Assembly (NCBI GenBank): GCA_902482615.1
Contig: CABTAA010000055.1
Location: 1-9,125, forward strand
Length of the DNA stretch: 9,125 bases
Source: an uncultured Collinsella sp.
GTDB lineage: Bacteria > Actinomycetota > Coriobacteriia > Coriobacteriales > Coriobacteriaceae
Direction of reading: 5' to 3'
In this document: in pieces, positions 1-5,878 of the stretch
Numbering within the stretch: the first letter of the stretch is position 1
How the letters are laid out: each line of letters begins with the position of its first letter
Notes under the pieces: generated by a model
Told to the model about the DNA's origin: nothing
The model's input: the letters and a program-made list of their open reading frames with translations, nothing else
Database searches by the model: none
Program-made: the position numbers and the translations under genes

Positions 1-284
1 GAGAACAGGATGCCGACGCCGTAGATGCAGGCGAGGGTGGTCACGAGCTGTGCGATCTTGGGCTGTGCAGCTTCCCAATCGCCCGACTGCCACGATTCGC
101 TAATAATCTGCAGGGCGCTCTGAAGGAAGGTCGCGCCGATGGAGTTGATGATGGCGCAGAGCACTACGCCGACGACGACGAGGGGCAAAAGCACGGGGTA
201 GAAGCCAAAGAGCGTCTTGATGAGGCGCGACATGGTGCCACCCTTGCGGTTGAGCGCGCGCTCGGCGGTCGTTGCCTTACTCAT
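1..284 (-). CDS. ABC exporter half-transporter, N-terminal part (second subunit)
   Basis: The first 94 codons of a minus-strand gene are visible; the rest lies beyond position 1. The protein starts MSKATTAERALNRKGG and has a basic cytoplasmic N-terminus, then a hydrophobic helix (about residues 30-50, FYPVLLPLVVVGVVLCAII) and the start of another near residues 80-94. This matches the entry into the membrane domain of an exporter subunit with a fused ATPase. The ATG at 284 has a strong Shine-Dalgarno (GAAGGAGG at 293-300, 8 nt spacer) and overlaps the TAA of the upstream transporter gene by 8 bp (ATGAGTAA), so translation is probably coupled. An in-frame ATG at 233 (MSRLIK) is a possible but less supported start. 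As the partner subunit is a degenerate ATPase, this one is predicted to carry the canonical Walker B glutamate and switch histidine, which are not visible here. Confidence 0.85.
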   Translation of the reverse strand, partial: MSKATTAERALNRKGGTMSRLIKTLFGFYPVLLPLVVVGVVLCAIINSIGATFLQSALQIISESWQSGDWEAAQPKIAQLVTTLACIYGVGILF

Positions 285-2091
285 GTGCCTCGCCTCCTTC
301 CTGGGTCTGAGCTTGTGTTGCGGATGCCTCGGTGTCGGCCTCGACGGCCTCTTCGCCCTCGGCAGACATCTTGTTCTGCGAGGTAAAGGTCTCACGGTAG
401 ATCTCGCTCGTCTTGAGCAGCTCATCGTGGTTGCCGATCTGCGCGATGCGGCCGCCCTCCATGACGATGATGCGGTCTGCATCCTGCACGGAGCTAATGC
501 GCTGGGCGATGATGAGCTTGGTCGTGTTGGGCAGATAGCTTGCCAGCCCTGCGCGGATCTTGGCGTCGGTCTTGGTGTCGACGGCGCTGGTGGAGTCGTC
601 CAGGATCAAGATCTTGGGGCGACGCAGCAGGGCACGCGCAATGCACAGGCTCTGCTTCTGACCGCCCGAGACATTGGAGCCGCCCTGCTCGATCCAGGTG
701 TCATAGCCCTTGGGGAAGCCATCGACAAACTCGTCGGCGCAGGCCAGATGTGCCGCCTCGCGGACCTCTTCGTCGGTGGCGTTCGGGTCGCCCCAACGCA
801 GGTTCTCGGCAATCGTGCCGCTAAACAGCACGTTTTTCTGCAATACCATGGCCACTTGGTGGCGCAGAGCGTCCAAGTCGTAGTCGCGCACATCCACGCC
901 GCCCACGCGCACGGTGCCTTCGGTGGCGTCGTACAGGCGGGCGATGAGGTTTACAAGCGTGGACTTGGCCGAGCCGGTGCCGCCGATGATGCCGATGGTC
1001 TCGCCGCTCTTAATGTGCAGGTCGATATCGTCGAGCGCCTGGCGCTTCGCATGCGCGGAATACTTAAAGCTCACGTGGTCAAAGTCGATGGAGCCATCGG
1101 CGACTTCGAGCGCGGGCTCGGCAGGATCGGCGATCGTGGGCTCGGCGGCCAGCACCTCGGTGATGCGGTGCGCCGATTCGTCGGCCATGGTTACCATGAC
1201 AAAGATCATCGACAGCTGCATCAGACTCATGAGGATTTGGAAGCCATAGGTAAAGATCGAGGAGAGCTGGCCCACGTCGAACAGCGTGCCCTGGCTCGTG
1301 ATGATGAGCTTGGAGCCCAGGTAGATGATGACGACAAACGCGCCGTTGACGCAGATGTTCATCATGGGGTTGTTAAAGGCAAGCAGCTTCTCGGCGCGGG
1401 TGAAGTCCATCTGGACGTCGCGCGCAGCGGTCGCGAACTTCTCCTTCTCAAAGTCTTCGCGCACATAGCTCTTAACTACGCGCATGCCGGTGACGTTTTC
1501 CTCGACGGACTCGTTAAGGGCGTCGTACTTGTGGAACACGCGCGAGAAGATGGGGCGCACCTTAAAGATGATAAAGAACAGCCCAAAGCCCAGCAGCGGA
1601 ATGATGACCAGGTAGACCATGGCGACGCTGCCGCCCATGATAAATGCCATGGTAAAGGCGAAGATCAATACCAGCGGCGCGCGCACGGCGATACGGATGA
1701 TCATCATAAAGGCCTGCTGCACGTTGTTGATATCGGTGGTCAGGCGCGTGACGAGCGAGGAGCTCGAGAACTCATCGATGTTGGCAAAGCTGAACGTCTG
1801 GATCTTGTAGAACAGGTCGTGACGCAGGTTCTTGGCGAAGCCGCAGCTCGCATGGCTGCAGGTGACGCCGGCAGCGGCACCAAAAGCAAGCGACGTCAGC
1901 GCGATGAGCACCAAAAGGCCCGCGGTGGGAAGCATTTCGGCTACGGTGGCGCCGTCTTTGATGGCGTCGATCAGGTTGGCAGTGATAAATGGAATCAGCA
2001 TCTCGCAGAGTACCTCGCCAAGCACGAGCAATGGCGTGGCAACAGTGACTTTCATATAGTCGCGGATGCTGCCCATGAGGGTTTTAATCAT
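277..2091 (-). CDS. ABC exporter half-transporter with degenerate ATPase site (heterodimer subunit)
   Basis: A 604-residue type IV ABC exporter half: membrane domain at residues 1-310 (hydrophobic segments near 17-37, 57-77, 136-155, 157-177, 247-265 and 280-300), nucleotide-binding domain at 333-570, then a tail rich in Glu, Ala, Thr and Gln. Visible motifs are Walker A GGTGSAKST (370-378), Q-loop Gln418, signature VSGGQ (474-478) and Walker B ILILDD (494-499). The catalytic Glu position is Asp499 and the switch His position is Gln530 (IIAQRISS). From memory, the same two substitutions occur in TM287, the non-catalytic half of the TM287/288 exporter, so this is probably the regulatory half of a heterodimer with the gene ending at 284. 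The start ATG overlaps the MarR stop by 8 bp (ATGATTAA) and has a GGGAGGAA ribosome site at 2096-2103. The substrate cannot be read from sequence; drug or peptide/lipid export is usual for MarR-linked pairs. Confidence 0.95.
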   Translation of the reverse strand: MIKTLMGSIRDYMKVTVATPLLVLGEVLCEMLIPFITANLIDAIKDGATVAEMLPTAGLLVLIALTSLAFGAAAGVTCSHASCGFAKNLRHDLFYKIQTFSFANIDEFSSSSLVTRLTTDINNVQQAFMMIIRIAVRAPLVLIFAFTMAFIMGGSVAMVYLVIIPLLGFGLFFIIFKVRPIFSRVFHKYDALNESVEENVTGMRVVKSYVREDFEKEKFATAARDVQMDFTRAEKLLAFNNPMMNICVNGAFVVIIYLGSKLIITSQGTLFDVGQLSSIFTYGFQILMSLMQLSMIFVMVTMADESAHRITEVLAAEPTIADPAEPALEVADGSIDFDHVSFKYSAHAKRQALDDIDLHIKSGETIGIIGGTGSAKSTLVNLIARLYDATEGTVRVGGVDVRDYDLDALRHQVAMVLQKNVLFSGTIAENLRWGDPNATDEEVREAAHLACADEFVDGFPKGYDTWIEQGGSNVSGGQKQSLCIARALLRRPKILILDDSTSAVDTKTDAKIRAGLASYLPNTTKLIIAQRISSVQDADRIIVMEGGRIAQIGNHDELLKTSEIYRETFTSQNKMSAEGEEAVEADTEASATQAQTQEGGEAHE

Positions 2092-2590
2092 CCAGTTCCT
2101 CCCAGGTTACACGGATTTTATCGAGCATTTCGGCGAGGTCCTCGCGCTCGTCGTGGGTGAGCGCGCTAAAGGCCTGCTCTCTAAAGCGAATGCGGGCTGC
2201 CTGGTCGATGCGGGCGTTTTCCCGGCCGGTTTCGGTCAGGCGAATGGTGAGCTGCCGTCGATCCTTGGGGTTACGGCTGCGCTCGATGAGGCCGTTGAGC
2301 TCGAGCTTGGACAGGATCTCGGAAAGCGACCCCGGCTTGAGGTCAAAGTGCATGCCGAGTTCCTGCTGCGACATCTCGCCGCCGGGTTGCTTGGCCAGCA
2401 GGCAGATGATGGGCGCCTTGCCGGACACGCCTCCGCCATGAAAATGCATGTAATGGCCGCAAAAGCCCAGGCCATTGAGGATGCGCTTGGCAAGCTTGTC
2501 TTCTGAGCTAACCGCTTCGGGTGCATCCGCCGGTTGTGACGGGTCGCCGTCGGGCTCGTGCGAACAAAGGTTAAGAGGTTCATCGCACAT
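2084..2590 (-). CDS. MarR-family transcriptional regulator
   Basis: A 168-residue protein. Residues about 55-125 form a winged helix-turn-helix: MSQQELGMHFDLKPGSLSEI (73-92) is the HTH, KLELNGLIERSRNPKDRRQ the recognition helix end and wing, and DRR (110-112) with LTETG (118-122) the classic MarR wing signature. An acidic extension of about 30 residues precedes the domain. Residues 44-51 (CGHYMHFH) cluster one Cys and three His ahead of the wing helix, an unusual metal- or redox-sensing candidate. It is the first gene of the operon and overlaps the downstream exporter by 8 bp, as expected for a local repressor of its own efflux pump. The ATG at 2590 has GAAAGGAG at 2603-2610, with a rather long 12-nt spacer; no better in-frame start is visible nearby. 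Confidence 0.92.
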   Translation of the reverse strand: MCDEPLNLCSHEPDGDPSQPADAPEAVSSEDKLAKRILNGLGFCGHYMHFHGGGVSGKAPIICLLAKQPGGEMSQQELGMHFDLKPGSLSEILSKLELNGLIERSRNPKDRRQLTIRLTETGRENARIDQAARIRFREQAFSALTHDEREDLAEMLDKIRVTWEELDD

Positions 2591-2614
2591 GAATTAGTGT
2601 TGCTCCTTTCTTTA

Positions 2615-2644
2615 GTTAGGTAGTGGAATTGTTTTGTGCCTAAC
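2615..2644. promoter_or_regulatory. Inverted repeat overlapping the start of transcription, candidate MarR operator
   Basis: GTTAGG (2615-2620) and CCTAAC (2639-2644) form an inverted repeat separated by 18 nt; allowing one mismatch, the arms extend to 9 bp (TTAGTTAGG and the complement TTGGTTAGG). One arm lies between the -10 box and the predicted start site and the other about 20 nt downstream. A repressor bound here would block the operon. That it is the site for the adjacent MarR protein is inference from position. Confidence 0.4.
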
Positions 2645-2645
2645 C

Positions 2646-2674
2646 AATCTAGGAGCATGAGAAATGAATGTCAA
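2646..2674 (-). promoter_or_regulatory. Sigma70-type promoter of the marR-ABC exporter operon
   Basis: On the minus strand, a perfect -35 TTGACA (2669-2674) is followed by a 17-nt spacer and a -10 TAGATT (2646-2651, 4 of 6 to TATAAT). Transcription would start near 2639, leaving a leader of about 49 nt before the MarR ATG. This is the clearest promoter in the window. Its AT-rich character contrasts with the surrounding GC-rich DNA. Confidence 0.75.
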
Positions 2675-2681
2675 GGTACCA

Positions 2682-2694
2682 AACTTATTAAGTT
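2682..2694. promoter_or_regulatory. 13-bp perfect palindrome just upstream of the -35 box
   Basis: AACTTATTAAGTT is a perfect palindrome about a central T, lying 7 bp upstream (minus-strand sense) of the TTGACA box of the marR promoter. Its size fits a regulator half-site pair, but it could also be chance in AT-rich DNA. It abuts the next hairpin (2693-2718). Confidence 0.3.
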
Positions 2695-2718
2695 ACGGCG
2701 CTTTACCAAACGCCGTAA
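2693..2718. repeat. 8-bp perfect hairpin
   Basis: TTACGGCG (2693-2700) and CGCCGTAA (2711-2718) pair perfectly around a 10-nt loop CTTTACCAAA. No T-run follows on either strand, so it is not a standard terminator. It sits beside the marR promoter and before the larger inverted repeat, and may be part of the same structured insertion. Confidence 0.5.
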
Positions 2719-2731
2719 CCGCTCGACGCTG

Positions 2732-2831
2732 CAAGCGTTCCTAAGCGGCAATCTGACGTTCAATCGTCGGGCATGGCCACAAGGCCTATGCCCTCCTCTT
2801 TCACGTCACCTTGCTCGCTTAGGAACGCTTT
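2732..2831. repeat. 100-bp nested inverted repeat, MITE-like or structured RNA element
   Basis: Perfect 15-bp arms at 2733-2747 and 2816-2830 (AAGCGTTCCTAAGCG and its complement) enclose a second pair TGACGT/ACGTCA (2754-2759, 2803-2808). Inside that is a tight hairpin, GGGCATGGCC-ACAA-GGCC-T-ATGCCC (2769-2793, 10 bp with one bulged T). The 5-mer CGCTG occurs on both outer sides (2727-2731 and 2832-2836), which could be a target-site duplication. No protein is encoded. It may be a miniature inverted-repeat element, a non-coding RNA, or a cruciform-forming spacer. Confidence 0.55.
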
Positions 2832-2881
2832 CGCTGTCCGTCCTCAACCTGTGATTCCGCCACGGTCCGCTTCGGTGCATG

Positions 2882-2916
2882 TGATCCCTTGGGGACGGAG
2901 GAAAAGGGATCATTTT
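2882..2916 (+). terminator. Terminator-like hairpin (palindromic intergenic element)
   Basis: TGATCCCTT (2882-2890) pairs with AAGGGATCA (2904-2912) around a 13-nt loop, and TTTT follows (2913-2916). The shape is that of a plus-strand intrinsic terminator, yet no plus-strand gene lies upstream in this region. It may be a dispersed palindrome related in style to the others in this window, or an attenuator in the kinase leader if transcription starts further upstream. Confidence 0.4.
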
Positions 2917-3037
2917 CCGAAACCTTTTCGCAACAATGCACTCTTCGCGACCCTAGTGACTGCTCACGACGCCTCCTGCGCTACACTTAGTCGCACTGTG
3001 GCGCTGCCGCGCCGCGCCCGAACCAAGGGGGACACTC

Positions 3038-3862
3038 ATGAAGAATACTCAGCTGCTGCTGATTAACGATATGTGCGGCTACGGCAAGGTCGCGCTTTCC
3101 GCCATGCTGCCGGTGCTGTCGCATATGGGCTACCGCATCCACAACCTGCCGACGGCGCTGGTGTCCGATACGCTCAACTATCCCAAGTTCTACATCCATG
3201 ACACCACCGAGTACGTGCGCCAGAGCCTCGCCATCTGGGAGGAGCTCGGCTTTGAGTTCGACGCCATCTCCACCGGCTTTATCGTGACCGAGGAAGAGAC
3301 GCGCATCATTTCGGACTTCTGCCACCGTCGCGCGCAAAAGGGCACCAAGGTGTTCGTCGACCCCATCATGGGCGACAACGGCAAGCTCTATGCGGGCGTG
3401 CCCGAGTCCACGATTGGCCTTATGCGGCATCTGCTGGAGTGCGCAGACTACGCGGTGCCCAACTATACCGAGGCGTGCCTGCTTGCCGATAGGCCTATCG
3501 CCGAGCAGATTACGCCCGATGAGGCCCGCGCTCTTGTGGACGCCGTGCGTGAGCTGGGTGCCAAGTCTGTTGTCATTACGAGCGCCGTAGTCAATGGCAC
3601 GAACGCGGTTATCGGTTACGATCATGTGGCGGGGGAGTACTTTACGATTCCCTTTGAGCTCATTCCGGTCTATTTCCCGGGCACGGGCGACACGTTCTCG
3701 GCGGTGCTCGTCGGCCGCGTTATGGCAGGTTGGAGTCTGCAGCGCGCGACGTCCGATGCCATGCGTGTGGTGGCTGAGCTTATCGAGCGCAATGCCGACC
3801 AAGAGGACAAGTCGGCCGGTCTTCCCATCGAGGCCTGCCTGGATGTGATCGACCATGAGTAA
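3038..3862 (+). CDS. Pyridoxamine/pyridoxal kinase (PdxK/PdxY, ribokinase superfamily)
   Basis: A 274-residue soluble kinase that should phosphorylate pyridoxamine or pyridoxal at the 5-prime hydroxyl using ATP, in salvage of vitamin B6 to PLP. Visible motifs: the N-terminal substrate segment NDMCGYGKVAL (10-20), DPIMGDNGKLY (108-118), PNYTEACLL (141-149), and the anion-hole/catalytic signature GTGDTFSAVLVG (215-226) with Asp218 as catalytic base. Length and motif order fit the pyridoxal kinase group better than ThiD. The ATG at 3038 has AAGGGGG at 3025-3031 with a 6-nt spacer. The stop overlaps the next gene by 8 bp (ATGAGTAA), implying co-translation. Which vitamer is preferred cannot be told from sequence. 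Confidence 0.9.
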   Translation: MKNTQLLLINDMCGYGKVALSAMLPVLSHMGYRIHNLPTALVSDTLNYPKFYIHDTTEYVRQSLAIWEELGFEFDAISTGFIVTEEETRIISDFCHRRAQKGTKVFVDPIMGDNGKLYAGVPESTIGLMRHLLECADYAVPNYTEACLLADRPIAEQITPDEARALVDAVRELGAKSVVITSAVVNGTNAVIGYDHVAGEYFTIPFELIPVYFPGTGDTFSAVLVGRVMAGWSLQRATSDAMRVVAELIERNADQEDKSAGLPIEACLDVIDHE

Positions 3863-4184
3863 TGCTGGCGAGGGTGGCGCCAGGTCTGCGGGCGAGAACA
3901 AGCCGCTCGGCGCGCCGCGTGGTAAGCGTCCACGTATCCGCGTGAGTTGCGTGGACCAGCTGGGGACGTGCCGCTGCCACCACGGTCATAAGCCGGGCGA
4001 CGTCTTTGACTTTGACCGAGACCGCGGCAAGATGTGCGCCATGGCCTGCCATGTGGGCTTTCCCTATATCGATATCCTGCGCTATGGCGGAACCGTGCCT
4101 GGCAACGAACCCGGCACGGCAAAGTTCTGCTGCCCCGAGGTTGATACGCTGAACATCTGGCTTGCCGAGATCGTCGACGAGTAG
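3855..4184 (+). CDS. Small Cys-rich TIGR04076-type protein of unknown function
   Basis: A 109-residue protein with a basic, disordered-looking N-terminus (1-27) and a conserved core from IRVSC onward. The pattern VxxxxGTC..GHKPGD.FDFD...GKMC...C....PYIDILRYGG...CCPE resembles the TIGR04076 conserved hypothetical family as I remember it. Seven Cys (32, 39, 41, 61, 65, 92, 93) and His42, 43, 45 and 66 suggest metal or cofactor binding; this is inference. It starts inside the end of the pyridoxamine kinase gene (ATGAGTAA overlap) and has no strong ribosome site of its own, so it probably depends on coupled translation. The function is unknown; the tight linkage suggests a role near PLP supply or use. 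Confidence 0.8.
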   Translation: MSNAGEGGARSAGENKPLGAPRGKRPRIRVSCVDQLGTCRCHHGHKPGDVFDFDRDRGKMCAMACHVGFPYIDILRYGGTVPGNEPGTAKFCCPEVDTLNIWLAEIVDE

Positions 4185-4192
4185 TTGAGCGC

Positions 4193-4225
4193 AATGTGAC
4201 AAAGGGACAGTCCCTTTGTCACATT
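4193..4225. repeat. Palindromic intergenic repeat, copy 1 (perfect)
   Basis: AATGTGACAAAGGGAC (4193-4208), a central A (4209), then the exact complement (4210-4225): a 33-bp perfect palindrome with 16-bp arms. It starts 9 bp after the stop of the TIGR04076-type gene. No T-run follows, so it is not a classical terminator, though the hairpin could protect the 3-prime end of the mRNA. It is the best-preserved of four copies in this window. Confidence 0.85.
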
Positions 4226-4260
4226 CGCCGGTGGTGCTCCTTCTATTATGCTTGTGATCT

Positions 4261-4344
4261 CAAATTTCTGCATTTCATCCGATTTTAGGTTCTAAAAATT
4301 CTACGTTTCATCGATAATCAAGCGTATAAAACTTTGCATTTCAT
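4261..4344 (+). promoter_or_regulatory. Three direct repeats at 33-bp period upstream of the ATPase gene
   Basis: An 18-bp motif nAAAwyTy-TgCaTTTCAT occurs at 4261-4278, 4294-4311 and 4327-4344. Its 10-bp cores are TGCATTTCAT (4269), TACGTTTCAT (4302) and TGCATTTCAT (4335), spaced exactly 33 and 33 bp. The block is markedly AT-rich within GC-rich DNA and ends 24 bp before the ATPase start codon. Possible -10 hexamers GATAAT (4313-4318) and TATAAA (4325-4330) fall between repeats, but no good -35 box is seen. It looks like an operator array for a repeatedly binding protein, possibly the ATPase itself or an unlinked regulator. Confidence 0.55.
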
Positions 4345-4368
4345 TTGATGACACTGAGGGGAGAGCCT

Positions 4369-5730
4369 ATGCTGCGCAGGAAAATAGCGGTAGAGCTGGA
4401 GCGTTGGCTGAAGTCTGCCGAGCAAAAGGCCTTGTTCATTACGGGTTCTCGCCAGATCGGCAAAAGCTATTCGATTCGCGCATTTGGCAAAGCCAACCAT
4501 GCAACCTACATCGAGCTTAACCTCATGGAAAATCGCCAGGCAAAAGATGCTCTTCTCGAGGCGCGGGATGCCGATGGTTTCATCAGCAGGGTGACGCTTC
4601 TTTCGGGAAAGTCGATTGCACCAGGCAAAACGCTCGTGTTTATCGATGAGGTCCAAGAGGCCCCCGACATCATGACAATGGCAAAGTTCCTTGTTGAGGA
4701 TGGGCGCTGCCACTGGGCGTTTTCGGGGTCAATGCTCGGGACCCAGTTCAAGGGCGTCAGATCCTATCCCGTGGGATATGTTCACGAGCTTAGGATGTTC
4801 CCGCTCGATTTTGAGGAGTTTTGCTGGGCAATCGGGGTGAGCGAAGGGGCTCGCCAAACGATACGCGACGCGTGCATCAACGAGAAGCCCATTCCTGGTT
4901 ACATTCATGACGCGATGATGGCAAACTTCAGGACCTATACCGTTGTCGGCGGAATGCCAGAGGTCGTGCAGCGTTTCCTTGACACGCGGGGCGACCTTGC
5001 CTCTGTTCGTCAGCTGCAGTCAGAGCTCAACGAACAGTACCGGCGGGATATCTTCAAGTATGCAAGCGGGCGAGCCCTTCAGGTGCAGAGCATCTACGAT
5101 CAGCTCCCTATTATGCTCGAGGGCGAAAACAAGCGCTTCGTGCTCAATTCCATTGACCCCAAGGCTCACTACGAGAAGTATCAGCGAGATTTTGTATGGC
5201 TTGTCGATGCCGGCGTTGCTCTCAAAGCCGATATCGTAACCGAGCCAAAATCGCCCCTGCTCAAGACGGCGCGGCCATCGCAGTTCAAGCTATATCAATC
5301 GGATACGGGCATGTTGATGGCGCGCTACCCCGTTGGAGTCGCCCAAGCGGCGTATCTTGATAGCAAGGAGCCCAATCTGGGCGGCATTTACGAAAACGTG
5401 GCGGCCCAGCAGCTGGCTGCCCAAAATCGCCAGCTTTACTACTATCAGACAAAAAAGCGCGGTGAAGTGGACTTTGTGGTCGATGGACCGGATGGGACGG
5501 CTGTTCCGATCGAGGTTAAATCGGGCTCCTATTACCACGCGCACGCTGCGCTCGGTCATGTGCTTGATACGGCTGAATATGGCGTAAGGCTCGGGATTGT
5601 TTTCTCGAGAGGCAACGTTGAGCGCAACGGAGCGGTTCTCTATTTGCCGCTATATGCGACCTGGGCCCTTTCGGATGTTTTGGGCGACTCCTGCGCCGAG
5701 GGGATAAAGCTGGAGGTCAAGCCGGTCTAG
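4369..5730 (+). CDS. AAA ATPase with DUF4143 (PD-(D/E)XK-like) C-terminal domain
   Basis: A 453-residue protein. The N-terminal AAA_14-type ATPase has Walker A GSRQIGKS (26-33), Walker B LVFIDE (89-94), followed by VQEAPD, and a sensor FSGSM (118-122). The DUF4143 part follows GGMPEVVQRF (about 195-203). Near the C-terminus, YENVAAQQL (341 on), GEVDFVV (365-371) and PIEVKSG (380-386) give the E...D...ExK order of PD-(D/E)XK nuclease-like folds; nuclease activity in this family is unproven. The start is taken at ATG 4369, which has AGGGGAG at 4357-4363 with a 5-nt spacer; TTG 4345 and ATG 4348 lie upstream in frame but lack ribosome sites. The gene has visibly lower GC than its neighbours and stands alone between palindromic repeats, suggesting acquisition by transfer. 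The cellular role of these ATPases is unknown; defence or toxin-like roles are speculation. Confidence 0.92.
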   Translation: MLRRKIAVELERWLKSAEQKALFITGSRQIGKSYSIRAFGKANHATYIELNLMENRQAKDALLEARDADGFISRVTLLSGKSIAPGKTLVFIDEVQEAPDIMTMAKFLVEDGRCHWAFSGSMLGTQFKGVRSYPVGYVHELRMFPLDFEEFCWAIGVSEGARQTIRDACINEKPIPGYIHDAMMANFRTYTVVGGMPEVVQRFLDTRGDLASVRQLQSELNEQYRRDIFKYASGRALQVQSIYDQLPIMLEGENKRFVLNSIDPKAHYEKYQRDFVWLVDAGVALKADIVTEPKSPLLKTARPSQFKLYQSDTGMLMARYPVGVAQAAYLDSKEPNLGGIYENVAAQQLAAQNRQLYYYQTKKRGEVDFVVDGPDGTAVPIEVKSGSYYHAHAALGHVLDTAEYGVRLGIVFSRGNVERNGAVLYLPLYATWALSDVLGDSCAEGIKLEVKPV

Positions 5731-5742
5731 GGCCAGTCCCGG

Positions 5743-5774
5743 ATGTGGCAAGGGGGCAGTCCCTTTGTCACATT
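5743..5774. repeat. Palindromic intergenic repeat, copy 2 (diverged left arm)
   Basis: ATGTGGCAAGGGGGC-A-GTCCCTTTGTCACATT lies 12 bp after the ATPase stop. Relative to copy 1 the left arm carries three A-to-G changes, each of which keeps a G-U pair if transcribed from the plus strand. It is followed after 3 bp by the long hairpin at 5778-5841. Confidence 0.75.
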
Positions 5775-5777
5775 CAT

Positions 5778-5841
5778 GAGTGTGGATTTTCTCCCGTTTA
5801 GAGCGCACTCGAACGCTCAAAGCGGGAGAAAATCCACACTC
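5778..5841. terminator. Long perfect-arm hairpin in convergent intergenic region
   Basis: GAGTGTGGATTTTCTCCCG (5778-5796) and its exact complement (5823-5841) form a 19-bp stem. The pairing continues inward through TTT/AAG and, after one A-A mismatch, GAGCG/CGCTC (5801-5805, 5814-5818), leaving an 8-nt loop: about 27 pairs in all. Only a short T-run (GTTT) follows on the plus strand and none on the minus. It lies between the converging ATPase and phosphatase genes, so a bidirectional transcription end or mRNA-end stabiliser is likely. It could instead be a dispersed palindromic element. Confidence 0.6.
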
Positions 5842-5878
5842 GTTTCGCGCCGGAGACGTGGCTCGCGACCTCGCTTGT

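Larger units (their letters stand above)
2675..3037. other. Gene-free divergent intergenic region with several hairpin elements
   Basis: This stretch separates the minus-strand marR operon from the plus-strand pyridoxamine kinase. I see no convincing coding frame: a plus-strand frame at 2773-3066 has no ribosome site, overlaps the kinase gene start and resembles no family. It contains the structured elements at 2693-2718, 2732-2831 and 2882-2916, listed separately. For the kinase only a weak -10-like TACACT (2982-2987) is seen, without a good -35 box. The remaining bases hold nothing I can name. Confidence 0.6.

Noticed and set aside
217..2160. A 647-codon open frame on the plus strand
   Set aside because: It is antisense to the ABC exporter gene, with low-complexity His/Asp/Gly-rich translation and no family resemblance; long antisense frames are common in GC-rich coding DNA.
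2773..3066. A 97-codon plus-strand frame in the intergenic region
   Set aside because: No ribosome site, Arg/Pro-rich random-looking translation, overlaps hairpins and the kinase start.
2987..3901. A 304-codon minus-strand frame
   Set aside because: Antisense shadow of the pyridoxamine kinase, whose motifs are unambiguous.
4345..4368. Earlier start (TTG 4345 or ATG 4348) for the ATPase gene
   Set aside because: The ribosome site AGGGGAG lies downstream of these codons and is correctly placed for ATG 4369.
4193..5774. Palindrome copies as a CRISPR array
   Set aside because: Copies are kilobases apart and separated by genes, not by short uniform spacers.
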